A model generated the notes under the pieces. The model was not told where the DNA came from. It ran no database searches and was given only the letters and a program-made list of their open reading frames with translations. A stretch of 64,000 bases of DNA from Alphaproteobacteria bacterium (GTDB lineage: Bacteria > Pseudomonadota > Alphaproteobacteria > Rs-D84): NCBI GenBank assembly GCA_009777955.1, contig WRKW01000004.1, positions 21,196 to 85,195 of the forward strand, read 5' to 3'. The position numbers and the translations under genes are program-made. How positions within the stretch are numbered: the stretch's first letter is position 1; each line of letters opens with the position of its first letter. This document shows positions 16,232 through 23,863 of the stretch, one piece after another.

Positions 16232-17918
16232 ATATCGGCCTTTGTATTAATCCGTTTGGTGTCAGTTTTTGCGGAATACCTGTAAATACCTGTAATGCTG
16301 ATCCGTAAAGATCTTCGCTTGCTATACGAAGTTCTTCTTCATGTTCGAATATTTCTTTTTTTATCTGTTCATTGTCCGGGGCAGCCTGTAATTTTTTATA
16401 CAGTGGCTGAAGATTTGCTTTCATGTCTCGGATTGTATAATAGCAAATGCTTTCTTCTTCATTCCGATCGAATAATATCTCTGCAATTGCTTCGTCCAGC
16501 ACACCAAGCTTTTCTTTCCTTATCTCTCCCGTCCATTTGCTTTTTTTCTTTGATCCTTTGCCGAATTCCGTCGTCTTTATGAAATCATAACATTTGCTAT
16601 AAGATTCATCCAAAAACATCGGGCTACTGGAAATTTCCGGTCGCACAGCCGCCATCCTGTCCCAAGCGATTCGCAAAGATATGAAATATTCCATCGTTAA
16701 CAGCTGGATTTCCCGGAATCCTACACTGCCGGGAATTACAGAATTTTTTATCTTGTCCGATTCGGTTGCATTAAGGCTGTATTTGTTTTCTTTTCCCGAT
16801 CCAATTTTTTCATGTAACCATTCTTTGAATTCTGCTGTTTTTTCTTTATCATCGACCAGATCGGCCAACAATCCCATATGCTTTGCCAGAAAGAACATGT
16901 GTGCCGGCGATATCAGACTTCCGGGTGCCTTTGGCACACTTATAATTTTATCTGGACATTCTGGTTCCTGTTTGCACCAGTATATTTGCTCTTTACCATT
17001 GGTAAGTATCTTTCTTCTTTTTCTGTATCCGAAATCATTATACAGGGCACTATCATATTTACTCTGGAATGAAACTATATTTTTAATTCCATGGCCGTCG
17101 GTTTCAATATTGGCGAACAACGGATTAAAAACACAATTGTCCAGGAATATTCCTATCATTCCCCATCTTTTTGTATTATCGGATTTGATTTTCGGATCCA
17201 TATAGCTTTCTATTATCCGAATTAGTTTTTTTTTCGCAGGTTCGAACTTTTCCTTTAACATGCTGCCACGAACGAAATGCCAGAAAGCTTTTGTTACCTT
17301 TTCCACCCCGCCATCCGGAAATGCAAAATAGTATCTGGCAAATATGGTTTTTACTTCTTTTTCGAAATCGGCTTTTAACCTGTTTTGCAGTATGGCGTTC
17401 GCCTGGCGAACGGGTTCTATTTCTTCTTCACACCATGCGCGAAAAGGCGGCAGATCCGGGGCCATGTCGTTTTTAAACGAATCAGTTCTCCGCCAGTGTT
17501 CTTTCATGGCCAGATACATTCCATACCGGGATACATAGATTTGTTCAGACGGGAACAGCTCGTATTTCGTCTTTTCGTTCACCAGTCGTATATGACCCTC
17601 GGGAATTTTATACTGCCTTACCAGGCATGCCAATGTTTTCGATATACTTTTTGGGACAAAGCCTGGGTCTAGGATACGCATTACAGAATCGTGATGCCAG
17701 CAATCCCGGTATCTTATAGTTTTTTTCGCGGTAACAAGCGCGTTGTGCAAACTGTCAAACAATCCGTCCAATGATTGCGGATTTGAATAAGCGAAAAATC
17801 GCAGGGGAAAATTATACTTGTCATCAAACTGTATGGATAATGCGAAATCGGGGTTTTCCCACAACGCATATTTCAGTTTTTCCAACTTTGAAAATTTTTT
17901 TTCAAATACTTCGGACAT
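16215..17918 (-). CDS. Unknown large protein, partner of the AEP-like gene
   Basis: I do not recognise this 567-residue protein. It is soluble and charged, with no Walker, HNH, helicase or transposase motif visible. The C-terminal 120 residues are helix-rich and acidic (KANLQPLYKKLQAAPDNEQI, then EHEEELRIASEDLYGSA). Scattered aromatic-rich segments (RYYFAFPDGG, WHHDSVMRIL) resemble a nucleic-acid enzyme but nothing more can be said. The ATG at 17918 is chosen because a TTGACA/TAATAC promoter ends 5 nt before it; an upstream in-frame ATG at 17999 would lie outside that transcript. It overlaps the AEP-like gene, so the two form an operon. Confidence 0.7.
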   Translation of the reverse strand: MSEVFEKKFSKLEKLKYALWENPDFALSIQFDDKYNFPLRFFAYSNPQSLDGLFDSLHNALVTAKKTIRYRDCWHHDSVMRILDPGFVPKSISKTLACLVRQYKIPEGHIRLVNEKTKYELFPSEQIYVSRYGMYLAMKEHWRRTDSFKNDMAPDLPPFRAWCEEEIEPVRQANAILQNRLKADFEKEVKTIFARYYFAFPDGGVEKVTKAFWHFVRGSMLKEKFEPAKKKLIRIIESYMDPKIKSDNTKRWGMIGIFLDNCVFNPLFANIETDGHGIKNIVSFQSKYDSALYNDFGYRKRRKILTNGKEQIYWCKQEPECPDKIISVPKAPGSLISPAHMFFLAKHMGLLADLVDDKEKTAEFKEWLHEKIGSGKENKYSLNATESDKIKNSVIPGSVGFREIQLLTMEYFISLRIAWDRMAAVRPEISSSPMFLDESYSKCYDFIKTTEFGKGSKKKSKWTGEIRKEKLGVLDEAIAEILFDRNEEESICYYTIRDMKANLQPLYKKLQAAPDNEQIKKEIFEHEEELRIASEDLYGSALQVFTGIPQKLTPNGLIQRPIYERRR

Positions 17919-17923
17919 GGGCT

Positions 17924-17953
17924 GTATTAAATCACAAAAATATTGTTTGTCAA
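17924..17953 (-). promoter_or_regulatory. Promoter of the unknown/AEP operon (leaderless type)
   Basis: Minus-strand TTGACA (17948-17953), 18 nt, TAATAC (17924-17929), then 5 nt to the ATG at 17918. No ribosome binding site. Confidence 0.6.
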
Positions 17954-18079
17954 GATTACTACAAAAACATGATAAATGTTTTACGCCTTTATGCCCCACG
18001 ATTTACGCCCCATGCTTTACACATCACTTATCACTTTTCACATGGGGCGTTTTCTGGTATAATTCCCATAGAGAGAATC

Positions 18080-18985
18080 ATGCAAATTCACAAAGTTTCA
18101 TTATTTGTGCTCTGTGTCCTGTTTGTCGTATGCACAATGCAAAGCGGCCTTGCCGCCGCGTGCAATTCGCCGAACCTGGTTCGATGTATGGATTCCGCCT
18201 GTGTCGCCGAAGCTTCCATGGAAACTGGTGCCCGTTGCGCCCAATGTTATTCAGCCGAAGCCCAGGCCGTCATAAACGAAAAATCAACATATAAGTTCGG
18301 CGGAAGGTCAAGAGCAGTGATGCGGTCTTTGGGCAGATCCAATGCCACTTCGCTGGATATGTCCGATGCCCCCGACGATCCGGCCACCCGATACCAATGG
18401 GCGGTAGCCGAATGTATCAAAAAGATTACCGGCTGTACTTTGAATGATGTGTCGAAACACTATGACCAGCTGATTGAACAATCATGTATCGCGGTTGGCG
18501 CAAAAATGGATGTAACAAAAGCATTAAAAGAATCCGAAGCGAATAAGAAAAATGAAAATTCATGTACGGCCGACATTAATATGTGCCTTATGACAGACAA
18601 TGGATGTGCGACAGACTGGTCCAGATGCGGCGAAGATGCGGAATTTGACAGGGCGTTTTCATCCTGTGTGTCCAGCACCGAGTGCGGACATTTAACAACC
18701 CTTAGCGGAATAAAGGACACAGCGAAAAAATCGCGCGACGATTTTGCCGCGGCAAAGGCTTCCAATATAGAGGCTTTGGCCGCCAGCTATGCCACAGCAC
18801 GCAAAGCGGAACTGGATAAAGTCATGCAAGGATGTCAGAACAATATGCTAAAAACAGTTTGTATAGCAAAGTTTTGCAGCAGCATGCCGGGAAAATGCGG
18901 CGAAGGAGAAACAGAAGCCAACAGGATAAGGGAATTCTGCAAATACGTGGATATAGCATGCGACAGACTTTTGATGAGCAGGTAA
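18080..18985 (+). CDS. Exported cysteine-rich protein
   Basis: Unrecognised 301-residue protein with a signal peptide (VSLFVLCVLFVVCTMQSGLAAA) and about 21 cysteines in the mature part. It contains the local motif CLMTDNGCATDWSRC, which is shared in form (C-x(4-6)-C-x2-[DN]-aromatic-x2-C) with the proteins at 18988 and 32341. The ATG at 18080 follows TATAAT plus AGAGAG; the frame is open further upstream but lies before the promoter. The next gene starts 2 nt after its stop, so they form an operon. A periplasmic or surface disulfide-rich role is inferred. Confidence 0.78.
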   Translation: MQIHKVSLFVLCVLFVVCTMQSGLAAACNSPNLVRCMDSACVAEASMETGARCAQCYSAEAQAVINEKSTYKFGGRSRAVMRSLGRSNATSLDMSDAPDDPATRYQWAVAECIKKITGCTLNDVSKHYDQLIEQSCIAVGAKMDVTKALKESEANKKNENSCTADINMCLMTDNGCATDWSRCGEDAEFDRAFSSCVSSTECGHLTTLSGIKDTAKKSRDDFAAAKASNIEALAASYATARKAELDKVMQGCQNNMLKTVCIAKFCSSMPGKCGEGETEANRIREFCKYVDIACDRLLMSR

Positions 18986-18987
18986 TA

Positions 18988-20502
18988 ATGAAAAATTTGA
19001 AACAAATCTTTTTCAAATCGAACACTTGCAAACTGCTTGTCTGTTCGTTATTCATTATCCAATATTCATTATTTATTATGCCGCAGGTTGCAGAGGCGGC
19101 ACGCGCACAATCACGTGCGGCACCGACATCTCGCATGGCAATAGCAAATACAGCCGCGCCCGTCGCCCAACCGATTGAAGAAATACCCGAATCGGTGCCG
19201 GAACCGGTTGCACCCGAACCGGCACCCGTTCCACAGATGCCACGACTTGATCTTTCACACATATTCGAAGAAGTAGTCGGAAATAAAGAAACTGCCCTTG
19301 CAAAGACGATTCGGGCACAACGCGAAGCATTTGCGGCGGCGGCAGCTATGGAAAGCTATCAGGCGGATCTTGCCCGGTTTTCTAGCGGTACCGGAAATAC
19401 ATGCGATTCCGGTCTGCGCAAGTGTATGGCAGAAAGATGCGGAAAAGATTTTTCCGATTGCACGGGGGATGGCGACACCGTATGGGGAAACAAAATCGAA
19501 TCCTGTGGCCGCACGACAAATTGCAGCGGCCGGGAACTGATACTATTCTCTGCGGAAATAAAGGCGGATCGTGACCAGAATGCCCTGCTCGCACGGTTCG
19601 AAGCTGTCGAAAGATGCGGCCGCCAATATAACGAATGCATACTTGGGAACTGCAGCGATCCGACCTGTAATGAAACAAATATTCGCGCCGGCAGATGTAA
19701 TTTTGACAAATGCCTTTCCAAATCAGAGGGCGATGCCGTCATAGCCAAATGCCGCGACATCGCCGAAAGATGCCGCGAACAGGACAGCGGGCTGGCCGGT
19801 CGTGCGATGACATTATTTGCGGAATTGCGTGTAGATGTGGAAAAAGAAATTGTTCGTTGGGAAGAACAGCTTTACAAAATGCGCGAAGATATGCGCAACG
19901 AATGCAGAAGCATCAGTGGTGTTTTTGACGATCGTTCGTTATCTTGCGTATTCCATGTCGAATTAACGGCAACAGGTTTCGAATCCGCCGCCGCGACAAG
20001 AACACTTGCCGCCGGCGACGAATATATGTGTACACCAGAATGGTTCGGGGTGGATATCAGCACATACATAGAAAACGCGGCACGTTATGAACGCGAACAG
20101 CAAGGTGCCATAAATGCAGTCATGGGTGCTGGCATGGGTATGGCGGCGGGTTCTATTTTAAGTGGCGAAATGTCACGCAACACTGCGACACGGAACGCGC
20201 AAACCGATCTTGATAAAGAAGTATGTGAACAAGCGGGAAAAACTGAATGGAAAAGCCAGCTTATTGGTAACGGTAAATGCGTATGCACGGAAAAAGATTT
20301 CAAATGGAATAAAAAAGAAAAGAAATGCATAGAACAAAGCCAATGCAAGGGCAACGACTGCGATGATGACGACGATGAAGACGAAACGAAAACCAGTGGC
20401 ACAAGAAACACGGATAGTACAGATGGTGATAAAGATGAAAAGAAAACCGGTGGTCTAAGAAACGCAGCCAGCGCAGTGGGAAATATACTTCGAAGAAATT
20501 AA
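18988..20502 (+). CDS. Exported cysteine-rich protein with Pro-rich and glycine-zipper segments
   Basis: Unrecognised 504-residue protein. The signal peptide is followed by a Pro/Glu/Val-rich linker (about 60-85), a helical region, then a Cys-rich block with CMAERCGKDFSDC and several spaced Cys pairs. A Gly/Met/Ala segment (GAINAVMGAGMGMAAGSIL) resembles a glycine zipper or membrane insertion. The tail has a run of acidic residues and ends basic (GNILRRN). It starts 2 nt after the stop of the gene at 18080. The DNA coding the signal peptide resembles the TTATTCATTA repeat found in nearby spacers. Confidence 0.78.
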   Translation: MKNLKQIFFKSNTCKLLVCSLFIIQYSLFIMPQVAEAARAQSRAAPTSRMAIANTAAPVAQPIEEIPESVPEPVAPEPAPVPQMPRLDLSHIFEEVVGNKETALAKTIRAQREAFAAAAAMESYQADLARFSSGTGNTCDSGLRKCMAERCGKDFSDCTGDGDTVWGNKIESCGRTTNCSGRELILFSAEIKADRDQNALLARFEAVERCGRQYNECILGNCSDPTCNETNIRAGRCNFDKCLSKSEGDAVIAKCRDIAERCREQDSGLAGRAMTLFAELRVDVEKEIVRWEEQLYKMREDMRNECRSISGVFDDRSLSCVFHVELTATGFESAAATRTLAAGDEYMCTPEWFGVDISTYIENAARYEREQQGAINAVMGAGMGMAAGSILSGEMSRNTATRNAQTDLDKEVCEQAGKTEWKSQLIGNGKCVCTEKDFKWNKKEKKCIEQSQCKGNDCDDDDDEDETKTSGTRNTDSTDGDKDEKKTGGLRNAASAVGNILRRN

Positions 20503-20568
20503 GCAACAGTAAAAACGAATAGTTGCTGTCATGCATGTAAAAATCAATTAATTCACATACAGAATTAT

Positions 20569-20589
20569 AACGGCAACGCAGTTGCCGTT
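20569..20589. terminator. AACGGCAAC hairpin after the Cys-rich operon
   Basis: Nine-base perfect arms AACGGCAAC / GTTGCCGTT around GCA, 67 nt past the stop at 20502. The T-run is weak, so termination is only probable. Confidence 0.5.
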
Positions 20590-20642
20590 GTTCCTGTTTT
20601 GGGCGGGAATCCATTGTTTATATAAGCCATTATAACATTTCG

Positions 20643-20690
20643 TGTCATTGCGAGTGGTCGAAGACCGCGAAGCAATCTTTTCAGGCATTC
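20643..20690. repeat. Half copy of the 127-bp element
   Basis: It begins TGTCATTGCGAGTGGTC and continues to GAAGCAATCTTTTC, one arm only, directly before a complete copy. Confidence 0.7.
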
Positions 20691-20692
20691 CG

Positions 20693-20819
20693 TGTCATTG
20701 CGAGTCGCGTCACCGCTTGCGGTGACGGACGAAGCAATCTTTCCAGACAATGGAATTCTTATACTTCCCATTTTGAAAAAGATTGCTTCGTCCGCCTGAC
20801 GGCGTGACTCGCAATGACA
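20693..20819. repeat. 127-bp palindromic dispersed element, copy 2
   Basis: Same ends and same length as the copies at 1949 and 63473. It lies in the 526-bp gap between the Cys-rich operon and grpE, and borders an orphan C-terminal tail of the Cys-rich family. Confidence 0.85.
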
Positions 20820-20851
20820 CCAGACCAGAATGACATCAGACCGCAATGACA

Positions 20852-20902
20852 TCAAAGGCCGAGAGCCGCAAACAGCGGCGACCGGAAGCCGGAAGGGTTT
20901 GT
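20852..20902 (-). pseudogene. Orphan C-terminal tail of the Cys-rich family
   Basis: Minus-strand codons read TNPSGFRSPLFAALGL-stop, matching the SGFRSALFAGLGL end of the copy at 63600 and SRSALFAALGL at 2088. No upstream signal peptide or Cys core follows; the match breaks off after 16 codons. It is interpreted as the remnant of a deleted family member. Confidence 0.7.
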
Positions 20903-20931
20903 GGCGCAAAGCGCACGATACATACATTATT

Positions 20932-20966
20932 CACTATTCATTATTCATTATTCATTCAAAAAAGGG
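20932..20966. repeat. TTATTCATTA-type short tandem repeat
   Basis: Repeated TTCATTA/TTCACTA units ending CATTCAAAAAA. The same block recurs at 30775-30806, 35208-35245 and 57057-57083. Just after it, 20970-20986 (CCTGCACCGGAGTGACA) resembles one end of the 151-bp element. Confidence 0.7.
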
Positions 20967-21028
20967 ATGCCTGCACCGGAGTGACAAACAGAATGAAAAA
21001 TATACTTACTTGATAATTAAGCAATCAA

Positions 21029-21502
21029 TCACTTTGCGACTATTACCATCGCGGTTCTTAAAACAGTATCACCGAACATGTATCCGGTTTGCAGCTCTTC
21101 GGTAATTATTCCAGATTCGGCATCATCTGTTTCAACAGTCGACACCGCGTTATGAAACTGTGGATTTAATTTCTGTCCAACAGATTCTATCTTCAAAATT
21201 CCGACTTTTGCCAGCGCACCACCAGCAGCAGAAGCCATCGTCTGTATCCCGGAATCATCGGGGGCATGGGCAAATGCCGCATCAATAGCATCAATCAAGG
21301 GCAGGAAATTTTCCGCAACCAACATCGCCCGCGTACGCGCGGCCGCGTCACAATCTATGCTGGCACGCCGTTTTGTATTTTCAGCCTCTGCCCGCGCGCG
21401 AAGATACTTGTCCGATAATTCCGCTATTTGTTCCCGCAGTTGCTGAATCTCATCTGCGGATACTGTTGTTTCATCCGCAATTTGTTCTTTTACTTCTGTC
21501 AT
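21029..21502 (-). CDS. grpE: Nucleotide exchange factor GrpE
   Basis: Cochaperone that releases ADP from DnaK. The 157-residue protein has the N-terminal coiled coil (DEIQQLREQIAELSDKYLRA) and the C-terminal beta-wing, with NPQFHNAVS and TGYMFGDTVLRTAMVIVAK matching the family's NPxxHEAV and GY...RLLRPAMVxV. AGGTGA precedes the ATG. It follows tpiA by 34 nt and is probably cotranscribed; dnaK is not in the window. Confidence 0.94.
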   Translation of the reverse strand: MTEVKEQIADETTVSADEIQQLREQIAELSDKYLRARAEAENTKRRASIDCDAAARTRAMLVAENFLPLIDAIDAAFAHAPDDSGIQTMASAAGGALAKVGILKIESVGQKLNPQFHNAVSTVETDDAESGIITEELQTGYMFGDTVLRTAMVIVAK

Positions 21503-21536
21503 ATAAAATCACCTATAAGTTATATCATCCCAATAA

Positions 21537-22241
21537 TCACACTGCCTGTATAATGGGTAGAAAATCTTCGGCTTTCAACGACGCACCACCCACCAAAACC
21601 CCATCAACATTCGGAATTGACATGATTTCCGCAGCATTACCCCCCTTTACACTGGCACCGTATAAAATCGGCGTTCCGCCAAGACCCATGGATTCCAGAA
21701 TTTCTGCTATGAAACCATGTTCCCTTTTTATCTCTTCATTTGACGGTGTCATACCCGCGCCGATTGCCCAGCGCGGTTCGTACGCTATTATTGCGCCTTT
21801 GCCGGGAACACATTCGCGGATTTGTTTTTCTATTACCGTATTCGTTTCGCCAGCCTGTTTTTCTTCCATAGTTTCACCGACACATATAATGGGAATCAGT
21901 CCTGATTTCAAGGCCTGTTTTGCTTTTTCAGCTATGACCAGATTGGTTTCATTATGATACTGGCGACGTTCGGAATGTCCTATGATTACATATTTCGCGC
22001 CGATTTCCGATATCATTCTGGCCGAAACTTCGCCCGTATATGCACCAGATTCGTGTGCGCTGCAATCTTGGACACCGGTTTCCACCGACAATATCGCAGA
22101 TGCGCCGACAAAAGGCATCGGCAGACACAAAACTATTGTGACATGTGATAAATCGATGTTCTTCAAAGCATCCGCCATAAGGGCGACCGCATCCATGTTG
22201 CCGTTCATTTTCCAGTTTCCGGCTATTATTTTCTTATCCAT
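21537..22241 (-). CDS. tpiA: Triosephosphate isomerase
   Basis: TIM-barrel enzyme interconverting dihydroxyacetone phosphate and glyceraldehyde 3-phosphate. At 234 residues it is slightly short. Catalytic residues are present: Lys11 in GNWKMNG, His in IIGHSERR, Glu in AYEPRWAIG (usually YEPVWAIG), and the phosphate loops GASVKGGN and VLVGGASL. It is the first gene of a probable tpiA-grpE unit and diverges from ppiD. Confidence 0.95.
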   Translation of the reverse strand: MDKKIIAGNWKMNGNMDAVALMADALKNIDLSHVTIVLCLPMPFVGASAILSVETGVQDCSAHESGAYTGEVSARMISEIGAKYVIIGHSERRQYHNETNLVIAEKAKQALKSGLIPIICVGETMEEKQAGETNTVIEKQIRECVPGKGAIIAYEPRWAIGAGMTPSNEEIKREHGFIAEILESMGLGGTPILYGASVKGGNAAEIMSIPNVDGVLVGGASLKAEDFLPIIQAV

Positions 22242-22345
22242 GTTTTATCCTTTGTTTTGCTGGAATAACCTAGCATTTTCCACTTGCGGTGGCAAGCGAA
22301 AGTTTAGTAAAGTGTCATTGACAATTATCATAAAGGGTTCAAAAA

Positions 22346-23776
22346 ATGTTAAAAAACTTTCGCGACGCATCAAACAAGCCTGTCGCAAAAATACTTATAG
22401 CCATACTTATGTTTTCATTTGTCGGATGGGGTGCGGCCAATTGGATTCTTGACCGGAACAATGTCGACGATTCAATAGTTCGCATAGGACGCGAACCGAT
22501 AAAACTGGCCCAATTCGAGCAAGAGCGCAGCCGCCAAATGGCCCAGATGAGCCGGGAACAACAAAAGGCAATATATACAGAACGCGCGACCGGAATTAAT
22601 TTCAGCCAACAAATACTCTCAAAGCTGGCATCACAGCTTATGCTGGAACAAAGGGCATACGATCTGGGGCTGGCCGTATCCAACGCTTCGATGGCGAACG
22701 CAATACGGGCAGAGCCCGCGTTCCTGGAAAATGGCAAATTCTCCCCGATAAAATTTGATTATGTCCTGGCGATGAGCGGGATTTCCGAATCAGATTTTGC
22801 AGAACATATTCGACGTTCTCTTTTGCGTGAAATGGTATTATCCGGGGTATCGGCCGGCATTACTGTTCCTGATTTTGCAGTCGTTGCGACATACAATTCA
22901 CGGAATGCAAGGCGCAATATAGAATTTTCGACCGTACGATTTGCAAATTTTAAAATTTCCGGCAATCCGACCGAAGAACAACTGCGCGATACTTATGCAA
23001 AGAATCCAAAAATTATTCCCGAATTCAGAACTGTTTCATACGTGCTTGTACCCGCAGATATGTCCAAACCCGATCTGGTTGACAGGGCTTATACAACTGC
23101 GCAAAGGATAGAAGACGCGCTTATCAGCGGCGATGCCATGCAGGGTGTTGCGGCAAAGCATAATGTGAAATTCGTGACTATGCCGGCCATAAGCACGGAT
23201 TGGAAAACGTCAATGGGTACGACATTAAATGATTCTGTGCTGAACGAAGCCGCACGCAGCGCGGTATGGAACCTGGATCAAGGAATGGAAAGTGAAATCT
23301 TTGAAACAAAATCCGGATTTGTAATATTAAGGGTGGAAAAGGTCGCCCCGGCACATGCGGCGGAAATGGATTCTATGCGCGCCGAATTGGTCGGATTATG
23401 GAAGATCGCGGAACAAAAAAAACAAGCGTATGAAAAAGCGAATGAAATCTTAATTTCGGCGCGTACGAACGAAAAATCCATTGGGTCGGCCACAATGGTA
23501 ACACGCGCGAACGGCGCACCGCTGGAGGTCTTGTCTGCGGCGTTTTCTCTTCCCGTTGGAACAAAGACAATTGTTCCGGGGGTCGATTCTTTCCATATAA
23601 TACATGTGATTAACTCCACCATGCCAAAAATGGATAAATCCGCATCCACAGCATTGAATGCCGAAGTCGCAACAATGCTTTCACGCACATTAAACGACGA
23701 TTATTCGTCATTCCTTTCCCGAAAATATCCGATGAAAATTAACAATCATCTGTTCAAAAGATTGTTCGGGGAATAA
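22346..23776 (+). CDS. ppiD: PpiD/SurA-like periplasmic folding factor
   Basis: Membrane-anchored chaperone expected to assist folding of exported proteins. It is 476 residues with one transmembrane segment at about 14-33 (AKILIAILMFSFVGWGAANW). It then has a SurA_N-like helical domain (residues 45-170, with LASQLMLEQRA) and a parvulin-like region (about 230-330) including VWNLDQGMESEIFETKSGFVILRVEKV. The parvulin core looks diverged, so prolyl isomerase activity is uncertain. AAAGGG is the ribosome binding site. It directly precedes an autotransporter and lies near several disulfide-rich exported proteins, possible clients. Confidence 0.85.
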   Translation: MLKNFRDASNKPVAKILIAILMFSFVGWGAANWILDRNNVDDSIVRIGREPIKLAQFEQERSRQMAQMSREQQKAIYTERATGINFSQQILSKLASQLMLEQRAYDLGLAVSNASMANAIRAEPAFLENGKFSPIKFDYVLAMSGISESDFAEHIRRSLLREMVLSGVSAGITVPDFAVVATYNSRNARRNIEFSTVRFANFKISGNPTEEQLRDTYAKNPKIIPEFRTVSYVLVPADMSKPDLVDRAYTTAQRIEDALISGDAMQGVAAKHNVKFVTMPAISTDWKTSMGTTLNDSVLNEAARSAVWNLDQGMESEIFETKSGFVILRVEKVAPAHAAEMDSMRAELVGLWKIAEQKKQAYEKANEILISARTNEKSIGSATMVTRANGAPLEVLSAAFSLPVGTKTIVPGVDSFHIIHVINSTMPKMDKSASTALNAEVATMLSRTLNDDYSSFLSRKYPMKINNHLFKRLFGE

Positions 23777-23863
23777 TTAACGACCATCTACTACCGACTG
23801 ACGACTATTTTCCCCTTGCCTTGTATTTTTGTTTTACTGTATGATAAAAGGCAAGAGAGAATA

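Noticed and set aside
16681..17205. Plus-strand 174-codon frame inside the 567-residue gene
   Set aside because: Antisense shadow of a longer coupled gene that has a promoter; no binding site or known motif.
21373..21957. Plus-strand 194-codon frame
   Set aside because: Antisense to grpE and tpiA, both certain genes.
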